Shown: positions 45,836 to 59,709 of the stretch, one piece after another
How positions within the stretch are numbered: position 1 is the first letter of the stretch
Layout: every line of letters begins with the position of its first letter
From: Cornus controversa
Lineage: Eukaryota; Streptophyta; Magnoliopsida; Cornales; Cornaceae
Direction: 5' to 3'
DNA: 64,000 bases
Assembly: GCA_026545225.1 (NCBI GenBank)
Contig: CM048852.1
Span: forward strand, 61,701,146 to 61,765,145
Made by a program: the position numbers and the translations under genes
The notes under the pieces: generated by a model
What the model was told of the DNA's origin: nothing
What the model saw: the letters and a program-made list of their open reading frames with translations, nothing else
The model's database searches: none

Positions 45836-48800
45836 CATAAGCTTTATGCCTTGATTTTTTTTTTTTTTGGTTCTAGAATGGATATGTTTTGATTAACTAT
45901 GGATGTTTAGATTATCTTTTGTATATTATGTTTTGATTCAAAATTGATGTTATGTTATAAATGATATTTTATTATTATTGATCAGTGATTGTTTCATTCT
46001 ATTTTGGTCAGATAATGTCTTGTTCTCTCTTTATGCTTTATTGTTTATCTTATCTAGATTGCTCTATTTGATCTTCATTTGTCAATTTGTTACAAAAAGG
46101 GGGAGATATATTTATAAAATATTTTTGTTTGAGAGGGAGCATTATATGTTTTTTTTTGTATTAATTATATTTTCTTATTAAGCTTTTTCACAGGTTGTGT
46201 TGTTTAAGTGATGTGCAAATACATGTTTTATTTCTAACAGTCTTGAACACACATGTGAAGTTTCACTGAATGAATCGATTCTTTATTTCTTTGTATTTTT
46301 GGACAAATTGTAATTTAATTTTTTCAATGAGTTATGTAATAATTGTCTAGGCGGTTTTGTCACAAAATAGCCAAATGAGGAGATTGTGAGATATAAATTT
46401 TTAATTGGCGAATTTCGGTATTCAAAACTTGATTGATCGAGTTGTAATTTTTCTTTTTATTTTCTGTACCGATCATCAACATCTTCGACCTAATACACAA
46501 GTGCATGAAAATAGTTAATCCAAGGAGAATATCATATAGTATAGGTAAGTATGGTGATGACACATTGAACTTTATGTTTTCGAGCCTATTTTGGAAAACT
46601 AGGGTTTCTAAAAAAAAAGTTGGATTTTTCAAAATAGGATCGGTCCCCAATTTCCAGGACCAGTCAACTTTGCTCAACAATATGGTTTCTGCAGGAATTT
46701 TCAAAAGTCGCATCGGTCCTATATTTTGAGCACTGGTACTTATCATGTTCCAAATAGAAAATTGATTTTGACGAAAATTCTGATTCCTATTGGATTTGAA
46801 ACTTCTAGGAAAATTCTATATTGGTTTTCAACTTATTTTTCAAGTAGGATTAGAACTCCCTTGCATTTATATATGTATCTATGTTTTCTCTACAAATATA
46901 CCTTGAGAATTATTATTTTTAGAGAGAGAAAGCTTATACAGTATAATTAGGGCAGAATATTTTTCTATATTTTGAAAGCACACATCTATAATTCACGAGT
47001 GACATTTAAGATGGTGTTCTTCCACTAATTGGCTGTTCAAACACTGCATCAAATTTATTCGTTGATCAGAGGATTGGATTTGTAGGTCTTCTATTACTTG
47101 TTGAAAAAGAGTTCTTTTATTAATTGTTAAAGAAGAAAAGTGAATCATATTGCACTGCGAAGGGAACGAGATACTTGCTGAGTATTTTTGTTCTTCCAGT
47201 AACCTTTCTTTGAGGATCATGACCTTAGCCGAAAGTTTGTAGCAGTTGGACCTGAAGTCGCAATTGTAAGCCTAAAGTGTTCCATATCAGATTCTTAACA
47301 AAGTGAAGAGGGGTATGAGTCTGTTGTACTTTACCTCATCATAATGGATTAGTTTCCTGAGACTTTTGCTTCCCTTATGATTTTTTCCTTATCTGAATTT
47401 TTCACATATATCTGGTGTCATCTTTATCTTTCTCACACTTTATTTTATTTACTTGCTTTATATAAAATTGAATCACTTTGAAAAATTAAACAAACGAGCA
47501 AGTGAACATATTCACGTCCCTCTAGATTTTAAATTAACTTTCGCAACCACTTTCACACTGCGCAACTCATATAAAAATCCTCTCCATTGAGGTTTTTCCT
47601 TCGTCTCTCCAGTTGCAACATTTGTAACTATAAGTGATAACTCACCTTATTAAAACGAGGGATACAATGTTAGCCACTATCACTCATTTTAATAATGAGA
47701 GTTAATAGTGATTGGTGTCACCAAATATAGTACTATTCATTATCACTAATTATAACAAATATAGTCACGAAAGAAACTGGTGTCACCGAGAGAATAATGG
47801 TCCGACACAAACACCAACACCAACACTTTGAATTTTTTTGGAACAAGTCACATGCAATTCGTGTCCTACTCAATTATCTTATTTTTATTCTTTAATCATA
47901 ACTAACTTTTGCGTGGCTAGGACCTTTGGCATAATTCATGTAACACCCTTAAAGTTACACATGTATATATGTAAACAATGTAATAATAAAATTTATAATT
48001 GAATAAACTAAAAAAATAAATATATATTAGGTTAACAAAAAGGTCATGTTGTACGTGTTGAAACTTTAAATTGCTCAACAATATTAATTGGACGGTGCAC
48101 CGCTGTACCAAGGTGAACGTAGCATTCCTACACGGCACGTACGTGAACAACTATGTTTAGCATTGCATCTTTAGTCTTTATACATACAAGTGAAACATAA
48201 AAATTAGGCATACATAAGACTTTTGGATTATGGTTGGCCTACCTGATGAAGTACGTACGTACTAATACTATAAAGGCGATCTTTACATAAATCATTATAT
48301 GTATTTTCAATTTCAGAAATCACATCCATAGGTTATTTTTCAATAATGGGCCGGTCAGCTTCTCCTTTTATTCTAGCTTCTTGTTTAATTTTCGACCTGA
48401 CCACCCTTATTATCAGTCAATGTTTGACTCTTCAAATTCTTTGTTTATAACCGCACCATGTTTTTTTTTTTTTTAACCAAACTGCATCCATCAAAGAAGA
48501 TGCTGATGCTGCTACTTTTGGATAAATCAAAGTGTGTGTGTATATATATAGACACACACACACACACACACACAATATGCTACAAGTTTTGGATCAACGG
48601 AAAATACTTACAAAATATAATGATTGTAACACCTAGCTCCCATGCAGTATTCTGTTTTGCCAAACTTCCATGTTGACATTTTGGGGTTGTTTAGGTTGTA
48701 TATCTATATCCATATCTATCTATTTATTTCTATATTTTATTTTTTATATGCATTTAAAAGTTTGTATATTGTTTGGTAGTATCAATATTTCTTATTTATT

Positions 48801-50085
48801 TATTTAATAACCGTCTATTGGTAGATTCGCAATTAAAAGACAGCTGATTTTCAAAAAAAAATAAAAATTTTTGGACAAAAAACTCGTACACCCATTTTCT
48901 CCCTAGGAGGGTAGTTTTTAGTTGGTGTTAATGGAGGAAGCTGTTCCATAACTTTAATGAAGAATGAAAAATGAAAAAGTACACACACACACACATACTA
49001 GTAAAAGGCATGTGTCATGCACGTGATTTGCATATTTATAACAATGTGAGAGTATCATATCAAGGACTAAAATAAAATTTTGATGAAGAAAATTATTTTC
49101 ACACTAATAAAATAAAAAACCTAATGAGTCAAAGATTCTCAACATAGTTAAAAGAATATTTATCCATTTGAATTAAAAAAGAAAAATAATTATAAAGTGA
49201 TTTTTCTTAAACTAAAGTGTAGGAAAGTGTCTCCATTGTTAATTTATTTTTATTAATTAAAGGCCAAATTTTTTACACATTGTTTTCAATAGTGAAAATC
49301 AAAAATCAAAAAAATTAAATTAAATTGAAACAAAAGGCAAATATGAGATGTAATTGATTAAAAATGATCAAGATATGAATAAAACACTAAAAAAGAAATA
49401 CATATAACATTACAATGTTAAGGGATATCAAATCAATAAAATAAATAAATTTTAAATATATAGCTTAAATTTATATTTGCACCAATAAATAAAATATAAC
49501 TTAAATTGATATATTAAATATCAATTTAACATCAACCAAACACTTACTTCAGTCTCTGTTTGTGATGACATAAATCCAGTATTACATCTTGCGATATGAT
49601 GTAAACTTGATAATCGTAGTTACGCGTAGTTACAAATTTTAACTTTGAAGTAATAGCGCAACTTAAAAAAAAATGAGAAAACAAATATACCCCTAATATT
49701 GAATCATTTCTTTGTAAGCAGTTAATGAAAATAAATTACAATATATTGAATCATTTCTTTGTACAATTTTCATTACTCACGGGTCTATTTCTTTGTAAGC
49801 AATGAAAATATATTACAATTTTCATTAATCATGGATCTAACTTGCCAACAAACATATTGCATTTCTTATGCACACCCCAAAAAACAATATAAAAAACAAA
49901 ACAAAAAAACAAATTATATAAGAAAATTAGAACAATAAAAAAATTTTGGTAAAGAAAAAATCAAATTACCAATTCCATTCAAAAATGTCATTGAAGATAT
50001 ATATTTTTCTTTTATTTAATTCATGGGACTAATGTTAGGTTTTGCAGGTTGTTTCTCTTATAGTACAAATTCATTAGTTTTTCAT

Positions 50086-50246
50086 AATACTTCCAAAATA
50101 CTGCATTCAATTGATTTATGATTTTTTGGAATTGCATTCCTATTCATTTTTTTTCCGTAATGCTGCTAAAATATTGCATTGAATTAATTTATAATTTTTT
50201 TGAATTGCATTTCTATTCATTTGTTTTCCGTAATGCTACCAAAATA
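50086..50246. repeat. Tandem duplication, about 73-bp unit
   Basis: Two copies (50086-50157 and 50158-50230) share aaaata(c/t)tgcatt(c/g)aatt, gaattgcatt and tattcat blocks and ttttccg; the start of a third copy runs to 50246. Confidence 0.8.
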
Positions 50247-51154
50247 GATTAGGTAAAAAGGGGTGAAGTTTGGGTTTAATATCATTTCTATTAAAATAAT
50301 ATCATGAAAAATATAAAAATGTATGGAAACTCTATGTACATTTAATCAATAATATTATAAAAATTGAAAGAGCATTAAGAAAATTTAAAAAAAAATAGAA
50401 ACTCTATGTACTTTTAATAGTAGTACAAATGATTAAAAATCTTTTATGAACAGATAAAAGATTTAATATAGGTATATATTTTGTACTATCAAGTATCCAA
50501 AAAATATAAAATATAAAAGATATTGATGTATCTAGATAACTTACCATTTCTTGTGTCGTACGAAGAGTTATTGCACTACCCTCATGCACAATGACTATGA
50601 GTGCTATTTGTCGTCGAGGTACGATGTTTATGAAGACAGTGTGATCAATAATTGTGAAGACAATAGGATTAATGATATATATAAATACGAGTAGAGAAAT
50701 TTTAATTTGCATATGTTTCTCTTGCATTATAATTTAGTATATTATGATGTCATCTCTTATTCTTTTATGATTTTATGGCTTTTAATCTATTGGAATAAAA
50801 AACATATAAATATTGAATATATCATTATCACCATATTACAAGAAGTCAAAAAATTAAAAAAAGGACGACAGTATTTTCAGTACTTATATTACAAGCAATT
50901 AATAACTAAAATAATAGTTTTAATAACTCACATAAATGAGTTGAATGACCCTAGCTGGCACCCCTAAGTGGATTGTGCCAAGTAGTTTGCTAAGTTCGTT
51001 ATTATGCAATCTCCCGCAATCATAATAAATAAATAGGTAAATTGTATATAAGACAACAACTACCACTTTTCCAAAATTCTAAGGAAAAAAAAAAACACTA
51101 CTACTTTTTATTTTCGTGGTAGTAGTAGTATCCATTATTCAAAGTTCCAAGCTT

Positions 51155-51167
51155 TCACTATTTTGAC

Positions 51168-51232
<65 letters not shown>

Positions 51233-51420
51233 TGTAGTAATTGAAGTAATATTATACTGACATGAAACTCAAGTGTTTCAATAATCCTGAATAGTTTATT
51301 CTCACTATTTTGGAATAGTCACTATTTTGACTATACACATATATACATACACATATATAATACATATATTGTAGTAATTGAAATATTATTATATTGACAT
51401 GAAACTTAAGTGTTTTAGGT
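51155..51420. repeat. Direct duplication with a (CA)n(TA)n microsatellite
   Basis: tcactattttgactatacaca begins at 51155 and again at 51319. After each come a CA/TA tract (long in the first copy, 51172-51232), then attgtagtaattgaa and tgacatgaaact(c/t)aagtgttt. The copies differ mainly in microsatellite length. Confidence 0.8.
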
Positions 51421-54081
51421 TTCCAAGTGATGTGGGATAGTCCTGAATAGTCTGTTATCATGTTGAGATATATGACCAGAAAATGTCCAATTTAAGGTAA
51501 ATATGAATTCTTTGAGAATGAAACAAAGAGCTTCAAAAATAATTAATCACCAAAGAGCTCTAACCTGAGTCTATGCTATTCTCACCGATTAATCTACCAA
51601 AAAAAAAAATCCATAAAATAAAAATTAAGATCTTATACCAATTAAAAGAGCAACAAAAATAATTGTTGCCTTGAAGCATCAGATTTCACTATTTTTTTAT
51701 TATTATTTTTTGCAATATGATAAACAAAGTTCTTTCATTAAACACTAACTCTTTTTTTTTTTTTTTTTGTTACAGTGACAAATACCATCGATCTTCAGCA
51801 CATATTCTTTAAAGAATTTACTAAAAAGACTATCTAATATCAAGAGCAAATGATATCATTCAATTTAAAAATAAAGTATAATAGAATTTTGCGTTATGGT
51901 AGGCCTCTTCAATTTCTTTGTACTTCTCTCAGTATAAATTCATGTTGTCTATTAATGATTTTTATATTTGATCATTATTTTGGATAATTGATAGAGTTTA
52001 AGAGTATATTAACAATTGATAATTTTTAGGAGCCTATTAGCAAAAGAATTTTAATATAACTAAATGATTTATTAGTAGTTTATTTAATAGAAGACAATAG
52101 AATTAGTAGTTATATATATATATATATATATATTAAACTCTTTTTATTTTATTTTTCTTTTACCAATCTGATTTTATTTTAATATAATCTCGTACTTCCA
52201 ATAAAATGTGTTGTTAAGAATGAGAAATCTAATAAAAAAATAATTCTAAAAAAAAAAAAGAGAGAAAAAAAATTCTGATAAGTTCTTTTTTTTTTTTATA
52301 GCAAATATACTAAACTTAAATAGTCTTTTGGATTGAGTCATACTTGAACAATATTTGACTCAACTCGTATAAGATTGTAAATGCATGAATTATTCAATTA
52401 CATGTATTTTCAAGTCGTGAACATAAGGCTTATAGGCTTTAAATAAGTCTAACAAACTTGGGTACACACTTATTCATACAGAATTCAATAAAACAGAATA
52501 AAAATTTAAAAATTGAAGAGAACAGAGTAATTATTAAAAAAATCTATTTTACAAATCAATTCAAATTTGAATTCAATGTAGCACGAATCGTTTTAAGCTT
52601 GGGATATTGTATAAAAAAATGGAGGAGATAAAAAGGAAGTAAGGATGAGATTTTTTTCATTTTGCCATATTACTTATTTTTGAAATTGGGAGGAAATTCT
52701 CTATTCTATTAACTTTTGTCAGTTCAAGAGAGAGAAGAAAAAAAAACTTTAATTTTTTTTTTTTTTACTTTCTTAAAGTCCTATTTAAAAATATTTTGTA
52801 TTATAAGACTATTTATTTTCAGGTTTTAAAGAAAAATGCTAAACATTACCGTTAACACCTAAAAGTGGCGTGACACATGGCTGCCACTTTGGTAGTGACA
52901 TGCACAGATATCATATATACAGGGAAAGAGAAACAGATTAACCGATAGATATTAGTGGAATTGGTCTCTATCAAGAGTCTATAGAAATGATGACTCTAAA
53001 GAGTGATAAGAATAGAATCATAGATGTTTTTAACTCTTGAAACTTTATCATTGGCTTTTTATATGTGTGAACTATATATATAGTTGGTCAGTTTACACTG
53101 AAGATGAGCTCTTACAAGGGTGTGTTATATTATTAGAAAGGTATTTGCTAAGTTTTGGACTCTGTGAAGGCTGATGGCTACGATAGTAGGCTGTTACGTG
53201 TAAGGCTCGCTATGTGAATTAATCAGTCACGCAGGCTGATTGAATTGTCAATGTTTGTGGGCATACCAAAGTTGTGATATCAGCTTGATGTAAATAGTTA
53301 GTTTAACACAAGTATCTTTTTTGAAGGTTGTGTTGGATCAGACGATTGACTAGAAAAAGATAATACGAAACTCCCTATTGAGTTTTTTTTTACCTTAATT
53401 TGAGACTGAATCATAACAAAGATAAAGGTAGAAGGAGGGAGATAGCAAGGAGGGAGATGTAGATACATGGACTTATTAGAGGAGGTCGAGAGCAAGAAAT
53501 TATAAAGGAGATGTAGATCGAGTAAGAATCAGAGCAATATTCTGAGAGAATATTGTGAAAGATATAAATTTCACATGATGCAATTATTTTATTGTGATTG
53601 TGGGAACCCTAATACAAAGTTCTTTTCATTTATTTATAGAAAAATTACATCACTGTCTCTAACCCTAAATTACAAGATAATAATGAAATAAAAGAGATAT
53701 AAAAAGAAAATAAAACAAAATATATCCTAATGCACAATGTCTTCAAGTCCCCCAACAATGTAACTCGTCAACCTTCACATAGTCTAAGTCCCACTCAACT
53801 TCATCCTTAATGTAGCATTCATCTGTACAAAGTCCACGATTCACCAAAGTCTTCCAATGTAGCCCAAATTCATAGAAGTCCTTGTTCAATACAAACTAAT
53901 TCATGCATATACACAGATGATGTTTATACGTATATTCTGTATAACCAACTTCACAATAGTGATAACTTGATTACAGGAGTCCTTATCCAAGAAAGTCCAT
54001 CAGTACCCATCCTCTGTTTTGCATGAGACTTAGATACAGTCCAATATGGCTCAAACCCTTTAATTCAGGTTTGTAGGAAGC

Positions 54082-54084
<3 letters not shown>

Positions 54085-54118
<34 letters not shown>

Positions 54119-54200
54119 CATACATACACACACATATATATACGAATATATATATATATACATACATACACACACATATATATACGAATATATATATATG
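54085..54200. repeat. Compound AT / ATAC / AC microsatellite
   Basis: Alternating AT tracts interspersed with cata and caca units and a repeated catatatatacgaatatatat block, inside the foldback-like element. Confidence 0.9.
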
Positions 54201-54476
54201 TCTATAACATCATTCATACGCAAGCTAAGTCATATGGGTAAGGCCTACACCATCTCGAACTTCTTTTTACTCAGCCTTAAGAGTTACCTTTTTTATGAAC
54301 TCTTATCCACACAGCCCAAAGAGTCCAGAACTTAGCAAATACCTTCCCAATAATATAACATACCCTTGTAAGAGCCCATCTTCAATGTAAACTGATCAAC
54401 TATATATATGTATATATATCCACGCATATCAAAAGTCAATGATAAAGCTTCAAGAGTCCAAAACATCCATTATTCT

Positions 54477-56991
54477 TGTAATGACCCGTAATTTTTAAAA
54501 ATTACATGTTGTTCTAAAAGAAATTCACAAACAAATGTCAAGGTAGTATTCTCCACGGGAAGGCGAGTCAAATGAGTATAATGTTGCCTATGTTTTGACT
54601 TAGTGTAATTCATATTTTTTTATTGTTATTTTTATTATTATTAAAATATTTTTATAAATTTATTTTATAAGATAATTATATAAAGGTATAGATATGTATA
54701 AAATTATACATATTGCCATGTGTATAGAAACTCAATGATTACACTTAATGAGAAAAATAAAACTCAACTCTTGGGATTCTTCAACAGATGTCATTAATGT
54801 TCTTTAGGTTACAACTCTTTCCTCTTACTAGAGTAATGATAAGGTCATAGGTTACAACCTTTCATCTTCTTGAGTAATTATTAAAGCTCAGGTTACAACC
54901 TTTCATCTTACTTGAGTAATGATTTGAGCTTGGGATACAACCTTTCATCTTACTTGAGTAATGATTAGCGCTTATGTTACAGTCTCTTCATTGACTAAAT
55001 TACTGAATAGTTGATTTGTATTATTCTAACAAGTTTAACACTTTATATAAATGGGTGCTTGAGAAGACCCACATGATCACATGATAGTTTGTGATGACCT
55101 ATAATTTGTTTTATTATTATTATTATTACTATTTAGAAAAGAAAAAAAAAACAAAACATTGTCATGAGATAGTGATATAAAAGTGTAGATATATATGTAT
55201 ATGTGTGTGTGTATATATATATAGGTGAGTGTGGATAATGTGGGGATGTGAAGGGGTTAGTAATGATGAGTGTTATTTATTGCAAGGGGTGTTAATTATT
55301 GTGTTATTAATGGAAAGTAAAGCATCAATTAATAGGAGACTTTACAGCTTTACAACTGACGCAAAATTTATAGTTAATTATTACTTAAATTAAATGTCAG
55401 ACCTTTCATTTTTCGTCAGTTACAAAAGGACTATGTATATATATAACAACAGATCTCTTTTGTTTTGGACATAACATTCACTCATTTAGAAATTAGAGAG
55501 AAAAGATGGAATGAGAGAAAAGGCCAATCGACAGAGGAAAAGAGGTATAACAGGTAGGGGATTTAAGGGTAGTCTATTTTTATATATGCTAGTAAATGGA
55601 AGTTACAGAAGAAATATACTTTTTATTTTATATTCTGTTTTGTTATATACGTTCTTATATATTTTCATATTTATGAAATTCATTTGCTAATAGGTTTATA
55701 TAATTAACGATATGGGTCTTGGAATAACTTGTTAGTATGGCAGTGGGTGGTGTACATATTGTAAACGGTTTGTAAGTCGTTGACTTTTTAGTTTATATAT
55801 GTATTTTATTTGGTTCTTAGTATATAATTAAAATGGTATATATATATTACATTGGTATTACTAATTGTATATATATATATACATGTGTATTATTTGCATG
55901 GAATCAATGGACCCAAATTGTGGGTAAAGATAACTTAGTATATATATATAGATATATATATATTATTTTCTTTAAGATTGTAAACTCACTTTTGCTATGT
56001 TTTAGTTTTATAATTTAAAATTACTTGTTCTGAATTAAGTTTAGCTAAATTTATAGTTATAAGAAATAAGCTCATTGTTGCTTTTGGGTGTTTTATTTGT
56101 TGTTTAATTAATTATTGATCAAGTGAAATTTTGTAAATGAATAGTATTTTGAAGAAAGAAGTTCTATCTTCTGAATTGGATGGTATATAAGTATTTGGTT
56201 TGAGAAATGGTACACAAATTGTATTATGTTTTATGGCTGTGAATGAAATTCGATTGTGTGTGCTCGTACATGTATAATCGGATGAAAATAGGCAGGGTTG
56301 GAATCCCTTCGGTCGAAAAATCAAGAATTGTATGGAACTATAGTTGGGTTCAGCGGTCCGCCGTGAGAATGACCGAAAATCCGCGGTGTGTGTGTGCGGT
56401 ATACATGTCGAGGAGTTATATTATGGTTAATGTATCAATAATGGATTTATACTTGCACTAGTTATTTATTGAACGATTATTTATACAATATATATGATGA
56501 GGTTATAATAGTTTATTGAATATGCTCGGACTTGACTTTATGCTAAAATCTTGAATGGTAGTTGCATTTTGCAGTAGTTGTTTTATCATTATTATTTTTA
56601 TTTATGCGTAAATTTATGTATATTTAAGTTATATATTCTTTTGTAGGTTATTTCGTGTATATATGGAAGTAGAGTTGTTGTTTTTCCTACTGGGCGATTG
56701 TTGTGCTCACCCCAAAAATATTTCAGGTCTAGCTGAAGTATGGAGTAGCGAAAAATTTATCAGAGGTTACTTGAGAGGGTGTTTTGTCATAAAGAGTTAA
56801 ATGGAGGTTATTTTATTATAATATCATTTGTAATCGGAAAGAAAGACTTTGGTTGTGGGCGTAAGATATTATTTTATTGAGATGAAATATTAAGTGAGAA
56901 AGTTTGTAGTTGAAATATCAAGTCTTTAAGGTTTTAATTAATTAATATTTTAATTTTATTTTATCAAGACTCGAAAATTCGGGGCGTGACA
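54477..56991. mobile_element. Solo LTR, 2515 bp, same terminal signature as 38468-41475
   Basis: It starts TGTAATGACCCGTAA and ends TTCGGGGCGTGACA. The perfect 5-bp duplication ATTCT flanks it at 54472-54476 and 56992-56996. It lies in the right arm of the inverted-repeat element; removing it restores the arm. No internal retrotransposon sequence remains. It contains a 42-bp minisatellite. Confidence 0.9.
54807..54990. repeat. Minisatellite, about 42-bp unit, four to five copies
   Basis: The unit ggttacaacctttcatctta followed by cttgagtaatgatt and an agctt-like tail starts at 54807, 54850, 54891 and 54933; a fifth, diverged start is near 54975. It lies wholly inside the second solo LTR. Confidence 0.9.
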
Positions 56992-57160
56992 ATTCTATTC
57001 CTATTAGCCTTCAGAATCATCATTTCTATGGACTCTTGATAGAGTCCAATTTCACTAATATCTATTGGTTAATCTGTTTCTCTTTCCATATATATACTGA
57101 TTTATGCCCATGTCACTACTAAAGTGATAGCCATGTGTCACGTCACTTTTGGGTGTCAAC

Positions 57161-58992
57161 AATTACAAATTATTTTCATAATATAATATCATGAATTACG
57201 TGGCGAATGATATGACAACTTCTGTTTTTCGTAAGTGTTGATATGTTGTGCATTATAAAAGTAATTTTCTTAGAGAATATAGAGTAATATAGAGAGAAAA
57301 AATAGCAAAACTTATTATCAATATAGAATTCAAATCTAACATAATTCAATAACTTGAATTCAATCTCGTATTTTCATTTGAAATATCATTTCCATTAAAT
57401 CTACAATTCTTTCATAGCAATCATTTTCTCGTGAATAAGAACTCTAATTACATGTGTGAATAATTAGATAAATATGTAATTTTCTTAAAGCTTCTTAATT
57501 GTATTTTCATTTGATATTTTGGTTGAATTCCAAGGAGAGAAGTGTGTAATTAAAGGGAGACTCATTAAAGATAGATTTTAGAGAGAGAGAGACTGCACAC
57601 AAGAGAGTGTGTGTGTGTGTATATAAAATAAAAAATAATAGAGAGAAATCCAATTCAATTTGTTGTTCTTACCTTCCTTTGGTAATAATGAGATGGAAGC
57701 ACAATCTAATCACACTAATCATTTTAATAGAGTGAAATATGTAACAAAGTATATGACATTTTTATTGTTTTAATCATCACCATATCATATTCGAGATGTG
57801 CATCACTGTTCTATTTTAATTAGGGAGTCAATATTTGCACTCACCTTTTCTATATTGTACTCCACTTACATTTTTCTTTTAAAGGAAATGACAATATGTT
57901 ACTTCAACTCATTAATGCATCATCCCTTATTTTATAATATCATAGCTATCATTTATACTATAACCTTCCTTTAATACTTTTTTCTTGGATTCTTTTTTTT
58001 TTCTAAGAGTAAAAGAGATAATTTATTCAGCAGATATAAATTTTTTTTTTAATCTTATCAAAAGATATAATTTATTCAACAAACATAACAAAAAATTTTT
58101 AATCCTTTTTTGTATTTGGCATACTATATATTTTTTGGGTCTTGTCAAATGAGATAATTTATTAAATAGAGAACTTTTTTTACTTACTTTTTTATTTATT
58201 TAACAGAGAACATTTTTTTGGTTTTTTTTTTTTTTTTGGGTTATGTTAGAAGATATAATTTTTTTCCTACACATTTTCGTTTTTAGAGTCCTGTTAAAAG
58301 AGATAACTTTTTTTTGAATCCTTTTTCTTTTGGGTATTTTTATTTTTTTGGGATCAAGTCAAAAAAGATCGAAAAATATTAAAGAATGCAGACAAAGAGG
58401 GGAATATCTAAAAGGGTAGTTGTGTAATTTTAAAAAAAATTAATCATTAAATTGTGAAGTTAGGGTTAAAAGTGTTATTTCCTTTGAGAGATTAGTGCAA
58501 CGTAAAAAAGTGGAGTGCAAATATAATGTCCATTTAAATATTAGGGTAAATATCACTGACACCCCTTGAGGTTTGATGTAATTTCATGCGAATACAACTT
58601 TGTAAAATTTTGTCATAAATACTCCCTGTCAGTTTTTTTACTTAAAAATGTTGTGAAATGTCTTGATTTTTCCTTATTATTTAATTATTTTATAATATAA
58701 AAATATCATCTATGTAGAATGACTAAAATGCCCCACAAGTAACTACTACACACTTTTTTCTATTATGCGTCTTGGGTTTAGGATTATTATCAATCAATTC
58801 TTGAAAAACATTCAAATTCAATTCAAATCGGGGTTTCAAATGGAAACCCAACTATGTTCTTCACAATGCTACTTATCATCGACATCACTGCCTAATTTAT
58901 TGTATTCTGACATTGTGTTTGTGGATTTGATGCGTAGAATTTGTGGGGGTTGGGCTAGAAAAGGATGGGGGATTTAATGGTGTTAAGGTTTT
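57161..58992. other. Gene-free AT-rich region
   Basis: No exon or transposon end was recognised. Around 58010-58330 phrases of the type a(g/a)agataattta and cttttttt(t)g recur every 70 to 90 bp, suggesting a decayed tandem repeat. The 58765-58977 frame has no family resemblance. Confidence 0.5.
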
Positions 58993-59541
58993 GAGAAAAA
59001 GAAAGAAGATTTTAATTATCTTTTTTATTTTATGTTAACATTAGTATTTATGGAAATAAATAATTATATATATAGGTTATATATTAGAGTATATATAAAG
59101 AGAGAAAGAAAGAAAATTTTAATTCATTTTTTATTTTATGTTAACATTAGTAGTTATGGAAATAAATAATTATATATAGGTTATATATTAGAGTATATAT
59201 ATATAGATAGAGAAAAAGAAAGAAAATTTTAGTTCCTTTTTATTTTATGTTAACATTAGTATTTATGAAAATAAATAATTATATATATATATGTTGTATA
59301 TTATAGTGTATATATATATATAGATAGAGAAAAAGAAAGAAAATTTTAGTTCCTTTTTTATTTTATGTTAATATTAGTATTTATGGTAATAAATAATTAT
59401 ATATATAGGTTATATTATTGTGTGTGTGTGTATATATATATATAGAAAAAGAAAGAAAATTTTAATTATTTTTTATTTTATGTTAACATTATTATTTATA
59501 AAAATAAATAATTATATATACATGTTATATATAGAGAGAGT
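58993..59541. repeat. Minisatellite, five copies of an approximately 110-bp unit
   Basis: Each unit reads gaaagaaagaaaatttta, then tattttatgttaacatta, then aaataaataattatatata and a TA/TG-rich tail of variable length. Units begin at about 58993, 59101, 59210, 59326 and 59442. Most length change is in the TA-rich tail. Confidence 0.92.
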
Positions 59542-59709
59542 TGATGAAATGGGCATTTTGGTCCATTAGACAGAGTTAAAATAGTAAATTTAGTATTCAA
59601 ATAAGTTGGGTTAAAAGTGAAAGGGCAACATGGTCTTTTCACTATCAAAAAGTGCTCTGACACGGTATACTTTTGACAAAAGAAAGTGTATGTGATACAC
59701 GGTACAAAC

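Larger units (their letters stand above)
35699..47571 (+). mobile_element. Degenerate Copia LTR retrotransposon (SIRE/Maximus-like), pol not found
   Basis: LTRs 35699-36898 (1200 bp) and 46385-47571 (1187 bp) both start TGTGAGATATAAATTT and end in GCAACTCACA or GCAACTCATA. The 5-bp duplication TAAAA flanks it (35694-35698 and 47572-47576). The primer-binding site TGGTATCAAAGC is at 36901-36912, and a purine-rich tract (aaatgaggagat) precedes the 3' LTR. The interior has broken gag, two nested solo LTRs and an accessory reading frame, but no protease, integrase, reverse transcriptase or RNase H signature that I could see. Without the nested DNA the interior is about 5.3 kb. The LTRs differ by many substitutions and small gaps, so the insertion is much older than the one at 23.4 kb. 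Confidence 0.9.
47577..52850. other. Gene-free AT-rich region
   Basis: No coding exon, RNA gene or complete transposon was recognised in about 5.3 kb. It holds several simple and short tandem repeats: TG/TA/CA tracts at 48531-48573, a 73-bp duplication at 50086-50230, and a longer direct duplication with CA/TA microsatellites at 51155-51420. Reading frames here are short and made of Ile/Tyr/Lys/Asn-rich low-complexity translations. Confidence 0.6.
52851..57160. mobile_element. Long-terminal-inverted-repeat (foldback or MULE-like) element, split by a solo LTR
   Basis: The left arm (52851 to about 53180) and right arm (about 54310 to 57160, apart from the solo LTR) are reverse complements over more than 300 bp. 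They start GTTAACACCTAAAAGTG on the left and GTTGACACCCAAAAGTG on the right read in reverse, and share aaagagaaacagattaacc, tcttacaagggt and ggtatttgctaagtt further in. The interior (about 53180-54310) shows no transposase. I could not resolve a target duplication, so the superfamily is open; long arms suit foldback or Mutator-like elements. Confidence 0.75.
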
